Positions 1 to 11,441 of a stretch of 64,000 nt of DNA are shown here, one piece after another (the first letter of the stretch is position 1; each line of letters begins with the position of its first letter). Source of the DNA: Cafeteria roenbergensis. Taxonomy: Eukaryota > Sar > Bigyra > Bicosoecida > Cafeteriaceae. The translations under genes were made by a program, and so were the position numbers. The DNA lies in contig VLTN01000070.1 in NCBI GenBank assembly GCA_008330645.1, positions 1 through 64,000 of the forward strand, written 5' to 3'. The notes beneath the pieces were generated by a model. That model worked only from the letters and a program-made list of their open reading frames with translations. It had not been told where the DNA came from and ran no database searches.

Positions 1-782
1 TAGTTGCCGGAGACGACGCCCCTAGTGCCGACTCTTAAGGAGATCGCGTCCGGCAAGGCTGGCGGTCAGGGCTGCCGCGACCCGAGATCGGTGGGCTTCC
101 CTTCGCCAGCCGTGCAGGCCGGGTGGGGCGACGACAAGGTCAGCCCCGCCGCGGCGATCCTCGCCGCCCGCGCGCCGCAGCCTCCCAGGCCATGCCCAAC
201 CAGGTCCTCACCCAAGCAGCAAGCGCAGTGGGAGGGACAGGCCAGGCTGGCCCCACGAATCTCGGCGAGGCACTGGTGCGCCCATCCTTGCCGGGCCCCG
301 CCAACTTCCAGCGCGGCGGCGTTGCTGCAGGCGCGCAGCGGGCGAGAACGCGGCCTTCTCCATCAGGCCTTCACGCGCCAGACCTTGCGCAGCCTGCCGG
401 CTGGGCGCTGCAGTCCGCATCGACGAGCTCAGGCACCGGAGGCGGGGCTGGTCCCGCCGTCCTCCTCATCGGCATCGCCACTCTCCGCCTCCTCAGCCTC
501 GCCGTCCTCGCCTGCGGCGTCGTGTGAGGATGTGTCCCACCCTTCGAGTGATGCAGCGGCAACGGTTCGTCTCGGCAGCTCGCGCCACCGACGACGCCGG
601 TCAGGAAACTGGCCTTGCATCTCGCAGCCAGCTGCTCGGGGCTCCCCTCCTCGGAGCAGTCGACGGAAGACCCAGGGGGGCAGCCGCGAGCCCAACAGGC
701 CCCCAATCGCCTGTTATGGGCGGTCGTCGCGGTGGGGACGGCAGCGGTTTCACACCCACTCCGTCAAGCGAGCAATTCCTGA
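1..782. other. Unassigned left-edge sequence
   Basis: No recognisable domain. Several frames stay open by chance because the DNA is GC-rich. A short plus-strand frame from base 3 reads a plausible C-terminal tail (VAGDDAPSADS) to a TAA at 36-38, which could be the end of a gene starting before the window. Around 720-810 the plus strand reads a Ser/Gly-rich stretch (TPSSEQFLRRNSSSGGGG) that may be an exon of the next feature. Confidence 0.3.
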
Positions 783-3049
783 GACGGAATTCGTCGAGCG
801 GGGGAGGCGGCCGGTGCAGAAGCTGGTCGATCGGGTTGCTTCGACACTGACCATGGGGGCGACGGCGCCGCGAGCGATTCGGACGTTGCCCAGCTGTTGT
901 CCGAACGAAATCCAGACGGCGACGGCGACGGCGACGGAGACGGGGATACGGAGGAGTCGTCGCGGGCAGGGCGCGCGTCGGTCACGTGCGTTCAGGGGTG
1001 GCCGGTGGCTTTTCCCCCCCCCGCCGGCGTGGCCACGGCGTCGCCCATCCAAATCGTGGCTCGCGGGTCCAGCTCTGGCAGCAGGAGCGGGAGTGTGGGA
1101 AGCTCAGAGGCAAGCGGCACCCCTTCCGGCGGGGGCGTTGCAGCAGCACCGGCGAGCCGAGCTTGCGCCCCGTCAGGCAGGGCGTCAAGCTTGTCCGCGG
1201 ACCCCTCCCTCTGGGACCAGCGCCAGCATCTCCAGCAGCGTCCAGGGCCGGGCGGCCTTCAGGCTCTGCCGAGCACGGGACGCCTCGGCCGGGCAGCGCG
1301 GGGGCAGGGCGCGCCGCGCGCAGGCGTGAACACTGGCGATCGCCAGAGGCGCAAGGTCGCCGCCTTTCCCGTTCGCCCGGTGGCAACAAGGGCACGGGTG
1401 GCGTCGGTGTCTGCTCTGGCCGCTGCTGCGTCCGCTGGGCTGCCCTCGTCGTCTGCCACAAGCGCTGAGCGCAGCAGCGTTGCCGGAAGCGACCCACTCC
1501 AGACCCGTCCCTCACCTGCGCGCGGGGGGAGCGGCAGGTCTGCGAGCACGTTTGACGGCCCGGGCGCATCCCCAGGAGGCCCGAGCGGCGACCAGCCCGC
1601 CGCAAGCGCCTCCTGCCAGCCCCGGCTGCCACCCAAGGGTAGCCCTGGGAGGAGGCTCCGGGCGCTCTCTGAGTCTGTGTTCGCGTCCATGGGCTCCTCC
1701 CGCTGTGCTGGCGATTCCGGAGTGCCAGCTTTCCCCTCGGGGCCAGTGGGCGGCCAAGGCTTTGCAGCCTGCGACTTGGGCCATAGGTCCGTCCGCCTGT
1801 TGACGGGCCATCGCGCCAGCGGGGAGCAGCAGCCGGGCGCGGCGCCAGCATCCAGCGGCCCGCACGCTGCCCACGGGCTGCAAGTGGCGCCCTCACCAGG
1901 ATTGGCGACGCTCGGCGCAGCGCTTGACAATGCCCCGCATGAGTCGAGCGGCGCAGCTGGGGGTCGGGCGCCCAAGCGGCCCCGGGCCGATTTTGCTAGC
2001 AGCGAGCCCAAGCCTGCCAGCGAAACCCATGGGGGTGAACACAAGGCATGGTCAGGCTCTCCTGCTGGCGCCGGAGGCGGCTCCGCTGCTGAGGCGTTTG
2101 TCCACGCCGGCAAAAAACGCACACGACGGGCAGTGGGAAGCGAGCCCGGTCAGGGACCAGCTGACCGGGTGCTGGCAGTCGCACGATGGCGAGTTCGCAT
2201 CTCCCGGTGGACTTCAGCGGGGCCTTGGATCGCCGCACTGCGGCAAGTTTGCCGGCTGGAGCAGCGGTGCCGCCGCTGCAAGCTGACCAGTCGCAAACAG
2301 CCGGCCCAGCCCTCGGCATTCGCACAGCAGGCGGCCGTGCCCGGATGCAGCGCAGGCGCGCGCTATCTGCTGGCGCACTCCTCAACGCCCCAGTGAGGCT
2401 CAGGTTCGACGCTGCAGAAGCCTCCACCAGCGATTCCAGCTCGAGCGTCGAGGGCGGCCAGAGCGGTCGCCCAGCAGTGACCGGCCAGCGCGAGACTTTG
2501 CGACGCGTCCGACAGAGCGTCTCCTACCGGCAACGACCCTACTGTGGTGGCCCTCAAGGGCAGAGTTGGAGGCACAGCGTCGCACCAGCGAGGCGCTGCT
2601 GCAGCAGCTGCACGCGCAAGTCGGTGTGAACTTGCAGCTGCAGATGTCCATGCAGCTCCAAGCACAGGTCGCCATGGCGGTGCAGGCACAGGCGCAGGCG
2701 CAGGCGCAGGCCATTGCAGAGGCTCAGGCGCGCGCAGAGGCCCAAGCGCTGGCCCAGGCAGCCGCATGCCTGCCCGAAGCCGCGTCGTCTTCCTCCTCCT
2801 GGTCCTCGTCCTCCTCGGCAGCGGCAGCGGTGGCGTCGACAGCAGCGGCCACAGTCGCGACATCGTCGTCACCTTCGTCGCTTGCGGTGCCCTGTGACGG
2901 GCGTTGCTGCGGCCGGCTCTGCCCCTCAGCACAGCTCGCCAGGCGGCGAGGCACACTCCGCCCGCCCATTCCTGTCGCCGCTGGACAGTCTGGTGATGGC
3001 GGTGGAGGCGATCTCGAGCCAGCAAGGTGCAAGGGCGAGTGTGTAACGT
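783..3049 (+). CDS. Probable multi-exon Ser/Ala/Gln-rich protein, function unknown
   Basis: I do not recognise this protein. Coding character is suggested by an acidic stretch with a GDGDGDGDGD run near 905-935, a long Ser/Gly/Ala/Pro-rich frame that stays open from 783 to 2396, and a different frame from about 2530 to the stop at 3047-3049. The latter reads a helical, Gln/Ala-rich segment (EAQRRTSEALLQQLHAQV, then repeated QAQAQAQ) followed by a poly-Ser run. The change of frame implies at least one intron between about 2100 and 2530, but I could not fix the splice sites or a start codon. The gene would run convergently into the FKBP gene at 3219. It could be a regulatory protein with a short coiled coil. 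The outer limits are approximate and the call is weak. Confidence 0.3.
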
Positions 3050-3092
3050 AGGCGCCTGTGTGTGATGTGTAACGTAGGCGCCTGTGTGTGAT
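3041..3092. repeat. Two perfect 26-bp tandem copies
   Basis: The 26-base unit at 3041-3066 is repeated exactly at 3067-3092. It lies at the presumed 3' end of the left-hand gene, in the gap before the FKBP stop codon. Confidence 0.95.
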
Positions 3093-3218
3093 GCCGAGTG
3101 GTGCCAGGCGCATTGGGTTCTGTCAGAGGTCAGCCGCGCGGACCCGGTTGAGCGGCGAGCTTCCCGCAGCCCACTCACTCGCGCAAACCAAGCCCCAGCT
3201 TCACTGCGCGTGCGCCCC

Positions 3219-3742
3219 TCACGACTTGATGTCCAGGAGCTCGACGTCGAACTTGAGCGTGGCGCCGCCGGGGATCTTGGCGCCAGCGCCTGAGGCTCCG
3301 TAGCCCTTGCCCGACGGGATGGTGAGGATGCGGCGCTCGCCCACGCACATGTTCTGCAGACCTTGGTCCCAGCCCTGGATGACCTCACCGCGGCCAAGGT
3401 GAACTCGAAGGGGAGGCCCGGTCGCGGGAGGGAATCAAACTTGGAGCCGTCCGCATAGAGCGTGCCAGTGTAGTGCATGCTCAGCCTGTCGCCGTCCTTG
3501 GCGCGGCGGTCGCACTTCTCGGGGCGGACTTTGACGCCAATGCGAAAGGGGGCATCCTGCAAGCGCATGCGAGGCCGGGGGCGACGGACGGCGGGCGGGG
3601 CGCACACTCTTGAGACCATGGCAGGCCTCGCTGGCCGCGCGGCAAAGCGACAACCGACTGGGCAGCAGGTCTCACCGCAGGAGAGATCCTCCCTTGCGGC
3701 AGCAAGGGACGCCCACAGCGCGGCGCACAGCGCAAGGAGCAC
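3219..3742 (-). CDS. Secretory-pathway FKBP-type prolyl isomerase, with an apparent 1-base frame break
   Basis: Peptidyl-prolyl cis-trans isomerase of the FKBP13 type, expected to help fold proteins in the ER lumen. The start at 3742 opens a clear signal peptide (MLLALCAALWASLAAA). The FKBP core follows: FRIGVKVRPEKC, the HYTGTL motif, FDS, then PFEFTL. From there the conserved sequence continues in the next frame as VIQGWDQGLQNMCVGER, then IPGGATLKFDVELLDIKS and a stop. The break is near 3390, where the expected Gly-Arg-Gly-Glu reads correctly if one G is missing from the sequence. That is either an assembly error or a real frameshift. The C-terminus has no HDEL-type signal. About 45 residues between the signal peptide and the core include a possible GTGAGA donor, but no phase-correct intron could be found. 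VPS18 lies upstream on the same strand. Confidence 0.85.
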
Positions 3743-4020
3743 GGAGAAGCGTGCCCATGATTGGAGTGCCGCTGCTCGCCGCCCAACGTGGCACTCGCCC
3801 TTTGGTCAATCGTTGCCAGAGCAATGCTTGCCCTCGCAAAGATGTGCCGTGCTCCCCGCGCGCGATTGGACTCGCGACAAGAGACGCTCGGCCCTGGCGT
3901 GCAAGCACGTGGGGAGCAGCGATGGGGCATGTGTGAGAATGTGGGCGCGCATGCGAGCGGGCGAGAGAGAGCGTCGAGAGTGGCGCGCGGAAACAGAGCT
4001 CACTCGGCGGCAGCGCCTGC

Positions 4021-7000
4021 TCACACGGCCCAGTCCAAGCCCTCAAAGTAGCCATCCAGGTCAAACTCGTCCCCGGTCGTCCGCTTGGACATTGCTGCCA
4101 TGCTGCTGGCATCGGCCCCGCGTGTAGCTCCCCGAAAGAGTCTTGAGGCGGCGGCTGCAGCAGCGCCGACGCCCCCTCCGGTGGTGGTTGCCGACTTGCC
4201 CGCGGCAGCATCCGCGTGCGTGCGGGCAAAGCGATGCCCACAGGGACGGCCCCCGATGCGGTACGCATCGAGTGGCTTGGCCACAGACGAGATCATCGCC
4301 TCGCCGGTGAGCGGGTCCTCGGCTGCAACGATGGCGTCGAGCCGCTCCACCAGCTGCGCGAGGTGCCGCGCGGCCGCACCGGCCCGCTGAATGCCCAGGG
4401 AGGCGTCCTGGCCAGCCCTGTCGCCGTCCATGGCGGCTTTGCGCCGCTCTTGCGCCGCCCGGGCGGCCTCTGCGTCAGCCTCCGCCCGAGCGGACACAAT
4501 GTCGCCCAGCAGCTTGTCAAAGCTGGCCCTGGCAACGGGGCCCATTCCGCGCCGCACCTCGGCCACCAGGCAGTCCCTGTGGAAGGCGTTGCCCGTGGCG
4601 AATACGTAGAACTCCCTCGCGGCCACGGCACTGCCGCACAGTAGGCATGCCTGCCCTGGGCGCACCTCGACGGTGCGAGAGCGAAGAGCCGTCGTCTGCG
4701 CTCGGATCTGCTCTGCCAGCCGTGTGAAGGCGTCCATGTCGGCCTTGAGCCGGTCCACATCCGCGGAGGAGCGCTTCAGCTCCGCAACGAGCTCCTTCTT
4801 GAACGCGCTGATGAGGGTGCCGTCCGGAAGGAGCGGGAGGATGTCGTCGATGGCCAGCACCTCCCCGGCAGCGGCTGATCCGCCCGCCGCCCCCGCGTCC
4901 TCGTCGTCCGAGTCGATGTCCAGCGTGTCCTGCGGCCTGAGAGAAGGGTCGTTTGCCTCTTGCAGGATGAGCATTGCGGCGTGAGCGGAGGACGCCTCTG
5001 CCGCCGCAGCCTCCGCGACTCGCAGCCACAGCGAGCGCACCAGCTCCCGATGCTCGCGGCGGGAGAGATTCCTCAGGGGGGCAGCCCCTGCAGTGCCGGA
5101 TGGACCGCCCAGCCCGGCGGGCACTCCCCCCTCCACCGATGCCGTGCGCCCAGCCCCCTCTCCGGGCATGGGCCGATCCCCCACCCGGAACACGGACGAG
5201 TGCTTCATGACTTGAACGCGGCGCACGATAGCCTTGGCAGACGCCACGTCGAAGCTGAGCGCTGCGTTGACCGCCTCGGGCCACATGCCCAGAGCCGCGA
5301 AGAGCTCTGCCGCTGCTCGGCGACAATGTGCCCTGGTGCACTGGCGGAGAGCGTGGCTGCGACCCACGGGGCGCGGCAACGGGGGACACCGGGAGGGGTT
5401 AGGTGGGGGATGGGCGCGAAGCGCAACAGCAAATGGTGTTGCGCCGGGTGACACCGGAGGTCGCTGCACCCGCAGAGCACTGCGATAGACCCCCCACCCC
5501 CCCCCACACACACACCCACCTTCCCTCCCTCAGCATTGGCAACTCTGCAGCAACTCACATGATGTCGACGGCAGACTCTCCTGCTGCCTGGTAGAGGGCA
5601 ACAGCGCGCTGCACCAGCATGGCGAGGTTGTCCGCGTCGGGGCCCGCTTCCGCGGCGGCCAGAGCGGCGCGGCGGCAGGCGACCGAGGCCGCTTGCAGGG
5701 CCCTGGTCGCCTCGTCCTTGACTGTAGTGGCGCGGCGGTGGGCGTCTGCGGCAGCCGCAGAAGCTGCCGACGCATCGGCCGCGGTGGCGGCGTCGGCGCC
5801 AGACTGCGTGGCCGATGCCGCCTCGGCGCTCGCCTTGCTGGCGGCCAGGGCAGTCTCGTCCGCGTCCCTTCTGGCCGCGTGCACCGCCGCAGCGGCACCG
5901 CCCAGCCTGCGGGCGGCGGCGAGGAGCTTGGCGTGGGCCGCCTCCGCGGCAGAGCCGTCGCCGTGGACGGCATCCCCCGCCGCAACAGCCGCCTCCACGG
6001 CGGCATCGGCCATCACCTTGAGCGTCGTCTCCGCCTTGACGGCAGCGCCCACGATGCGGCGGTGCTGCTTGCTGGAGACATCCTTGCCTAGAGGTCCGTA
6101 GATGCCGCTCACGGCTGAGTCGAGCGCGATGACGGCAGCCGCCGCCGCGGCCTCCCTCGCTTGAGAGGCGCACCTCCGCACCAGCCACTCGAGGGTCATG
6201 GTGACGACCGCCTTGCTCGGCCGGCCGGCCGCTGCCTCGTCGTCGTCCCCGCTGAGCAGTGCGGCCATGCCTCCCACGGTCGGCTCCGGAATCTCCTCCA
6301 AACAGAGCTGCGCGGCGCGGAGCTCGTGCGGAGTCAAGGGCGGGAACGAGGCGGCGCTTGCCGCGGTGAGCAGCAGCTCTGCCCGCGCGGGAGCAGTGAG
6401 CGAGACGGCGGCGGCGATGGCTGCACGAGCGGCAGCGGCTTCGGCTTGGCGCCGAGCCGCAGCGGCGGCGTCGGTCGTTGCCCTCGAGGCTGCGGCCGAC
6501 TCGCCGCTGGCATCGTCGTTCTCGTCCTCCTCCTCGCCCCCCGCCCCGCCCGGCGCCAGCGCCAGCGCGTCGTGCTCCAGGCCCGCCACGGCGCGCACGC
6601 CTCCCGCCGCCTCCTCCGCCTCCGCCGCGGCCCTCTGCGCGTCAAACGCCGCGCCCGCCACCTCCTGCAGGGCGGAGAGCATGTCGTCGGCACGCAGCCC
6701 CTCGCTGTCCTCCCACAGGTCCAGCAGCGGGCCCGGCACTCGCCGAGCGAGCGTGGGCGCCACCCGGGCGAGAGTAGCCCGCGCCGCCGCGGGGGGCATG
6801 TCCTCCGACTCGAGCACGTCGACAGCCTCCTTCCACGCGCCTCGCTGCAGGCAGTGCGATACCAGACGGTCCCACGACTGGGGCGTGTTGATCTCCCTGC
6901 AGAGTTGGTCGAAGAGCCGCTCCCGGCCGTGGGCCAGCACCAGCGAGAGCGCCGTGGGCGCGTGCATCCACTCCGCGTACCCGTCGATGTGGGCGGCGGC

Positions 7001-9890
7001 AGCCGCCTCCGCGGCGCCTTCCGTGAGCGGCTCCCCCCTCTCGTCCAGGGGGGGCTCCACTCCCTCGTCGGCCATGGCGGCTGCCTCGTCAGCTGCTGCC
7101 AGGTGCAGCTCCAGCAGCCACGTGCTGAGCACAGTCCGCTGAATCGCAACGCCGTCGTCAGCCCCGCCAGCGTCCCCGCCGCCTGCGCCCTCCGCCTCGG
7201 TGCGGTCCAGCACCTCCGTGGCGTAGCGGATCAGAGCCCTCGTCGCGCCCTCCGCCGCGAACCGGAGCACAACGCTCTCGAACGGCCTTGACGTCCGGGC
7301 CAGCGTCTGGGCCGCCTCCTCCGCGCAGCCCTTGTCGATCAGCCAGTCTGCCAGCTGGCCAGTGACCCACGCGCGCTGGTCGGCTGACCGGCTCTCAGCG
7401 GCGGCCTGCGCGAACAGCTCCCTCGCCGCCGCTGGGTCCGGCTCTGCCCTGGCCAGCCGGACCAGGCCCTTCCACTCGTCGCGGGCTTCGTCGAGCACCA
7501 ACACTCTCACGAGCTTCTCGGCGCTGTGCGCGAAAATGCCGACGCGGCGCGCCTCCAGCTGGGCCCTGTCTGGGGCCACGACCCGGGGCGGCGCGGGCAT
7601 CGCCGAGTCCTGCACGCATGCGACGAGGGCGGCGCTCGCCAGCGCGGCCTCGGGGCGGGGAGCGGAGCGAGCGCGGGAGCCGAACCCAAACCCCTCCGGA
7701 CGCCGAGTGGCGGCGGCTGCTGCCGCGAGGTCCGGCACCTCGAACACCCAGTCAACGGGGGCGCGGGTGCGCCGGTTGATGGCCACGATGGACGGCTTGA
7801 ACACCACGAAGACATGGAGCGGCGTAAGCGCCAGGCCGAGGGCGCGCGACGCGGCGGCACGGGCAGCGGTCCGAATGTCGTCAGCAGAGCTTGCGGCGGT
7901 GGCGGCTGCGGCGGCGCCAGACGCGCCGCTGGCAGAGCTAGCGGTCAAAGCGGAGCCGCGGCCCCGGAAGGAGCCGGGGGGGGCGGCGCCGATGGGCCGG
8001 GGCGCTGCCGCGGACGAAGCCGCTGACCCCTTTGCGTCTGCGGCGATATCCCCGCCAGGGATGCCGGCCAGCGGCGGCAGAGCGATGGCGGGTCCCAGGA
8101 CCAGGAAGGATTTGCGACTGGCCGCAACTGAAGACCCGCCTCCGGGGGCGGGCGACGTGTCGACATCGCCAATCATGACGCCGTCCGCGCAGAGCAGAGC
8201 AAAGGAAAGACCGGCAGAGCCGGACCGGCCCCCGGCGGAGGAGGAGGAGGAGGAGGCCGACGAATGCGCCACGCGCAGCGACGGCGGGGGCGGCTGGCCC
8301 GTGGGGCACGCGAGGCTGGTTGTGGAGCATGGGCCGGCGGCGATTGCCGCTCGTACCGATGTGCCGCGGTACTGCCACAAGAGTGTGGTCTGGCGGGCTC
8401 TGCCGGCGATGAGGAAGAGGACCTCCGCCGCTGCCCCCGCGGCCCCGGGGGCCGACCCCGCCGACGAGGCGGATGAGGCCCCTCTGCGGCCAGAGACGCC
8501 GCCCGACCTGGACACAGAAATGGCCACGGCGTCGCGGATGTCGACCGCGGCCTCGCTCGAGAGCCCGGCAGACTGCGCGCGGAGGAGCGACCCTGCGTCC
8601 GTCACAACGGGCCTGCCCGAGGAGCCGAGCTCCGAGATCTCGGTTGCCCTGCCGCTGCTCGTGAGCAGGACGGCGTGGGACACCTGGCGGGAGCGGGAGG
8701 GCTCGGCGGGGACCACCCAGGCCACGGCCGTGACCTCCTCCTGCGAGACGGGGTGTTGGGGCATCGGGCAACGGGCGGAGGGACGAAGGAGGGGGGGGGG
8801 GGGGCAGGGGCAAGAAGGGGGTCAGCGTCGGAGAGAGTGGCCACGCGGGGGGCCCGGTGGGGTGGGCGGCGGGCAAACGCCGGGCTGCGTGTTGCAGAGT
8901 GCTGCCTGGTTGCCGAGGCGCTGTGCGGCGGGGCTGCTGCGGCCTGCCCGAATGGAGCTGGGCGATGCTGGGGCAAGCGCGTGCGCGCGCGTGTCTCACA
9001 TGCTCGGATACGGCTGTGAGCCGCCTGGCTTGAATGGCGCCCCCGCCCGGCGCGGAGCGCAAGTCAGCGAGGAACAGGCCATAGGAAGAGCGCGCGCCCC
9101 GGCCGCCGATTGCAGCCGCAAAAAGGGCGTGATCTCCACTGGGACTGACCCAGAGTCCGCAGCAGGCCTCAGCCGGGACGAGGTCCCGCCCGGACACCAG
9201 CTCCACCTCTGCGCGGGACCAGGGCGTGGGGGGGAGAGGAGACGTGGCTGGGAGGGAGGGGGGTGGCGGGCGGACGAGCAGTGTGCACGGGTGTTGGCGA
9301 GACCCACAAGCCAAGCGGGGGGCAGGGGGCGAGGCTGAGCACAAGAACCGCGCGGGGACGGGGCAGCTAGGACGTAGACTATGATAACACAACGGCTGCG
9401 GGCGCCGCGCGCGTTCGGGGGCCAAGCTGGGGACGGCGGCGACTGCAATCGAGCCAAGTTGCATTCTGCTCGATCCGCCGCCGTGGCGGCCCCTCTCCCG
9501 CCCAGGGCTCACCAGTCACGCTTGTGGGGTCGTCCGCGCTCCATTGAACCAGCTGGCTCGACCGTGGGGTCGAGCGCTTGGCGATGGACACGCCCCCGCC
9601 CACGGCCACCTGCGGGCGGACAAGCGCTGACCAAGCCGGGCGACGGGGCGGCGCGTGGGGCTCAGCCGGCTCCAGAGGCCGCACGAGACGCCACGCGGGG
9701 AGAGCGACACTGCGCTTGCGCTCGAGAGCAGGCCGTGCCCGCCGCGTTTGCCGCTTGGGCTGCGCACCTTGTCCAGCGTGACCGCGGCCTCGGGGCCAAC
9801 ACGCCAGCCATCATCCTGCTCCTCCAGAAACATTGGCAGCGCATCGGAGCCACCGAGGCCGACGCTCGGCGGCAGGTCGTCCAGCGCCAT
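4021..9890 (-). CDS. VPS18: VPS18 (Pep3/deep orange), HOPS/CORVET subunit
   Basis: Core subunit of the class C Vps complex that tethers membranes to late endosomes and the vacuole or lysosome. Exons on the minus strand: 9890-9768, 9609-9513, 9208-9000, 8740-5559, 5332-4021; phases agree and give 1640 residues. Exons 1-3 start the beta-propeller (PMFLEEQ; WVSPSGDHALF). Exon 4 carries the rest of the propeller and the clathrin-like alpha-solenoid (ESVVLRFAAEG; INTPQSWDRLVSHCLQRG). Exon 5 continues the solenoid (ALGMWPEAVNAALSFDV) and ends in the RING region (ACLLCGSAV, then AFHRDCL, at about residues 1430-1460). The protein is much longer than the roughly 970-residue human one because of Ala-rich insertions. 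Half of the RING zinc ligands are replaced (see findings). The N-terminal exons are split by short introns, one with the only GTGCG donor seen here. It is divergent from the CX9C gene. Confidence 0.95.
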
Positions 9891-9991
9891 GGCCGGGATT
9901 CCCGCGCGCCCTTGCAGCCCGCAGAGCGCTGGGGGCTGTGGGCAAGGGCCTGTTGGCGTGCGCCCGAGCCCCACGGCCTCCATGCACGCCC

Positions 9992-10000
9992 GGCAGAGCC
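9992..10000 (+). promoter_or_regulatory. GGCAGAGCC promoter word between VPS18 and the CX9C gene
   Basis: Exact 9-mer in the 234-bp gap between two divergent start codons, 125 bases before the CX9C ATG and reading in its sense direction. The same word recurs in other 5' gaps of this window. Confidence 0.5.
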
Positions 10001-10124
10001 GCGCGAGTTCCTGCTGCAGGGCGTCGGCCCAGCGAGGCCGCCAGGAAGGCCACAGCCTCGAGCCTCGCTCAGGGGACCGAGGGCTAGCCGCCCCCACTCC
10101 ATCCGGTCGGGAGCGCCTTGAGCA

Positions 10125-10649
10125 ATGCCGAAGCGGGGCAGCCGCGGGTTCCGCTGGGCCGACCTGGCGCCCGAGCACCAGAAGGCAGTCTCGCATTTCA
10201 CTGCCAGCGGCGGCACCTTCCCCTACTACGAGCCGTGCTTCGAGCAGACCGAGGCCTTCTCCTCCTGCCTCAAGCACAATGACTTTGAGCCTGTCATGTG
10301 CCACAAGGAGAAGATGGCGCTCACGGCGTGCATCGACACCAAGCCGATGGTGAGTTCCGCGCTGCTCGGCCTCGCGCTGCGGGGCGCGGACGCGCTCGCT
10401 TCGGGGGGCTGCCCCGCGACGGCCTTGGCGCTTTGCGCGATACGCCTGTCAAAACCCCGTGATGCGGCAGCTGCTTCCCACGCCGCTGCTGTGCCCGCGC
10501 TCCCAACCTCGCGCTCCTGTGCGCAGTTCGACTACAAGCTGATGCGCAAGGCGCGCCGCAAGGCCAAGGTCTCCATGCGCGCGAGCCTGCTGTCCGTGCT
10601 CAAGGAGCACCCGCGCACGCTCAAGTCTGTGCTTCGTGGCGGCAAGTGA
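10125..10649 (+). CDS. Twin-CX9C mitochondrial protein, mS37/CHCHD1-like
   Basis: Small protein with a CHCH fold, imported and oxidised by the Mia40 pathway of the mitochondrial intermembrane space. Exons 10125-10349 and 10527-10649 (115 residues), intron GTGAGT...GCGCAG in phase 0. Two exact CX9C motifs are visible: CFEQTEAFSSC and CHKEKMALTAC, separated by LKHNDFEPVM. The spacing and the Asn-acidic/aromatic linker resemble the mitoribosomal protein mS37 (CHCHD1), but other CHCH proteins cannot be excluded. The second exon is strongly basic (YKLMRKARRKAKVSMR), which would suit RNA binding. The start is the only good ATG after the divergent promoter shared with VPS18. Confidence 0.85.
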   Translation: MPKRGSRGFRWADLAPEHQKAVSHFTASGGTFPYYEPCFEQTEAFSSCLKHNDFEPVMCHKEKMALTACIDTKPMVSSALLGLALRGADALASGGCPATALALCAIRLSKPRDAAAASHAAAVPALPTSRSCAQFDYKLMRKARRKAKVSMRASLLSVLKEHPRTLKSVLRGGK

Positions 10650-10895
10650 GGGCCTGGCCGCGCCCGGGGCCCGGGCGCGCGAGCAGGCGGGGCCGGCTGA
10701 GCGCTTTGCGGCGTTGTGTGAGGCTGCGCTTGGCTTGCCGCCGGTCGCGCGAGCGCCCCAGCACCCGACTTCAGCCCCGCGCCTGATGAATTTTGCCTCC
10801 CTGTTTCGGCTCCGCTCGTGGACTGCGCCTCCCGCTGTCGCTGGCACGCACCAATCACCCATTGCTCCGAGCGAACAGCAGCGCTCACGCCCCAG

Positions 10896-11004
10896 TCAGC
10901 CCTTGCGCCGTCTTCCCTTGCCCTTGGCGCGCCCTCCTCCTGCGCCCGCGTCGCGTCCGGCCGTTGCCGCGCCTGCAGCTGCCATGCAATCCGCCGTTGC
11001 CCCT

Positions 11005-11065
<61 letters not shown>

Positions 11066-11410
11066 GCTCTGCCTCCAACGCCGCAGCTGCCGCAGCGTCG
11101 GACGCCGCCCAGCCCAGCCGCGCCCGCACTGCCGCCTGCCGCTGCCTCAGGGTCGCCGACCGGCGCGCGTGCGCCGACATACCGTCGCTGAGCGCCCTCC
11201 TCACCGCCGCGGCGTCGGGCTCCTCGGCGGCCGGGCAGCCACTGCCGCTGCCCGCACCGGTCGCCGCCACGGCAGAGGCGGCCTCCTCCTCCCCCACCGC
11301 AGCACCACACACAGGACAGGGCGTCTCGGTGGGCCTCTCTGCCGCCTCACTGACCGCTGCGAGCCGCCCCTCCGTCTCCGCCCGCTGCTCTTCTACGCGC
11401 TTCCCCGCCT

Positions 11411-11441
<31 letters not shown>

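Noticed and set aside
982-2122. Long minus-strand open frames across the left-hand region
   Set aside because: Arg/Pro/Gly-rich translations with no conserved pattern; the plus strand has better coding character.
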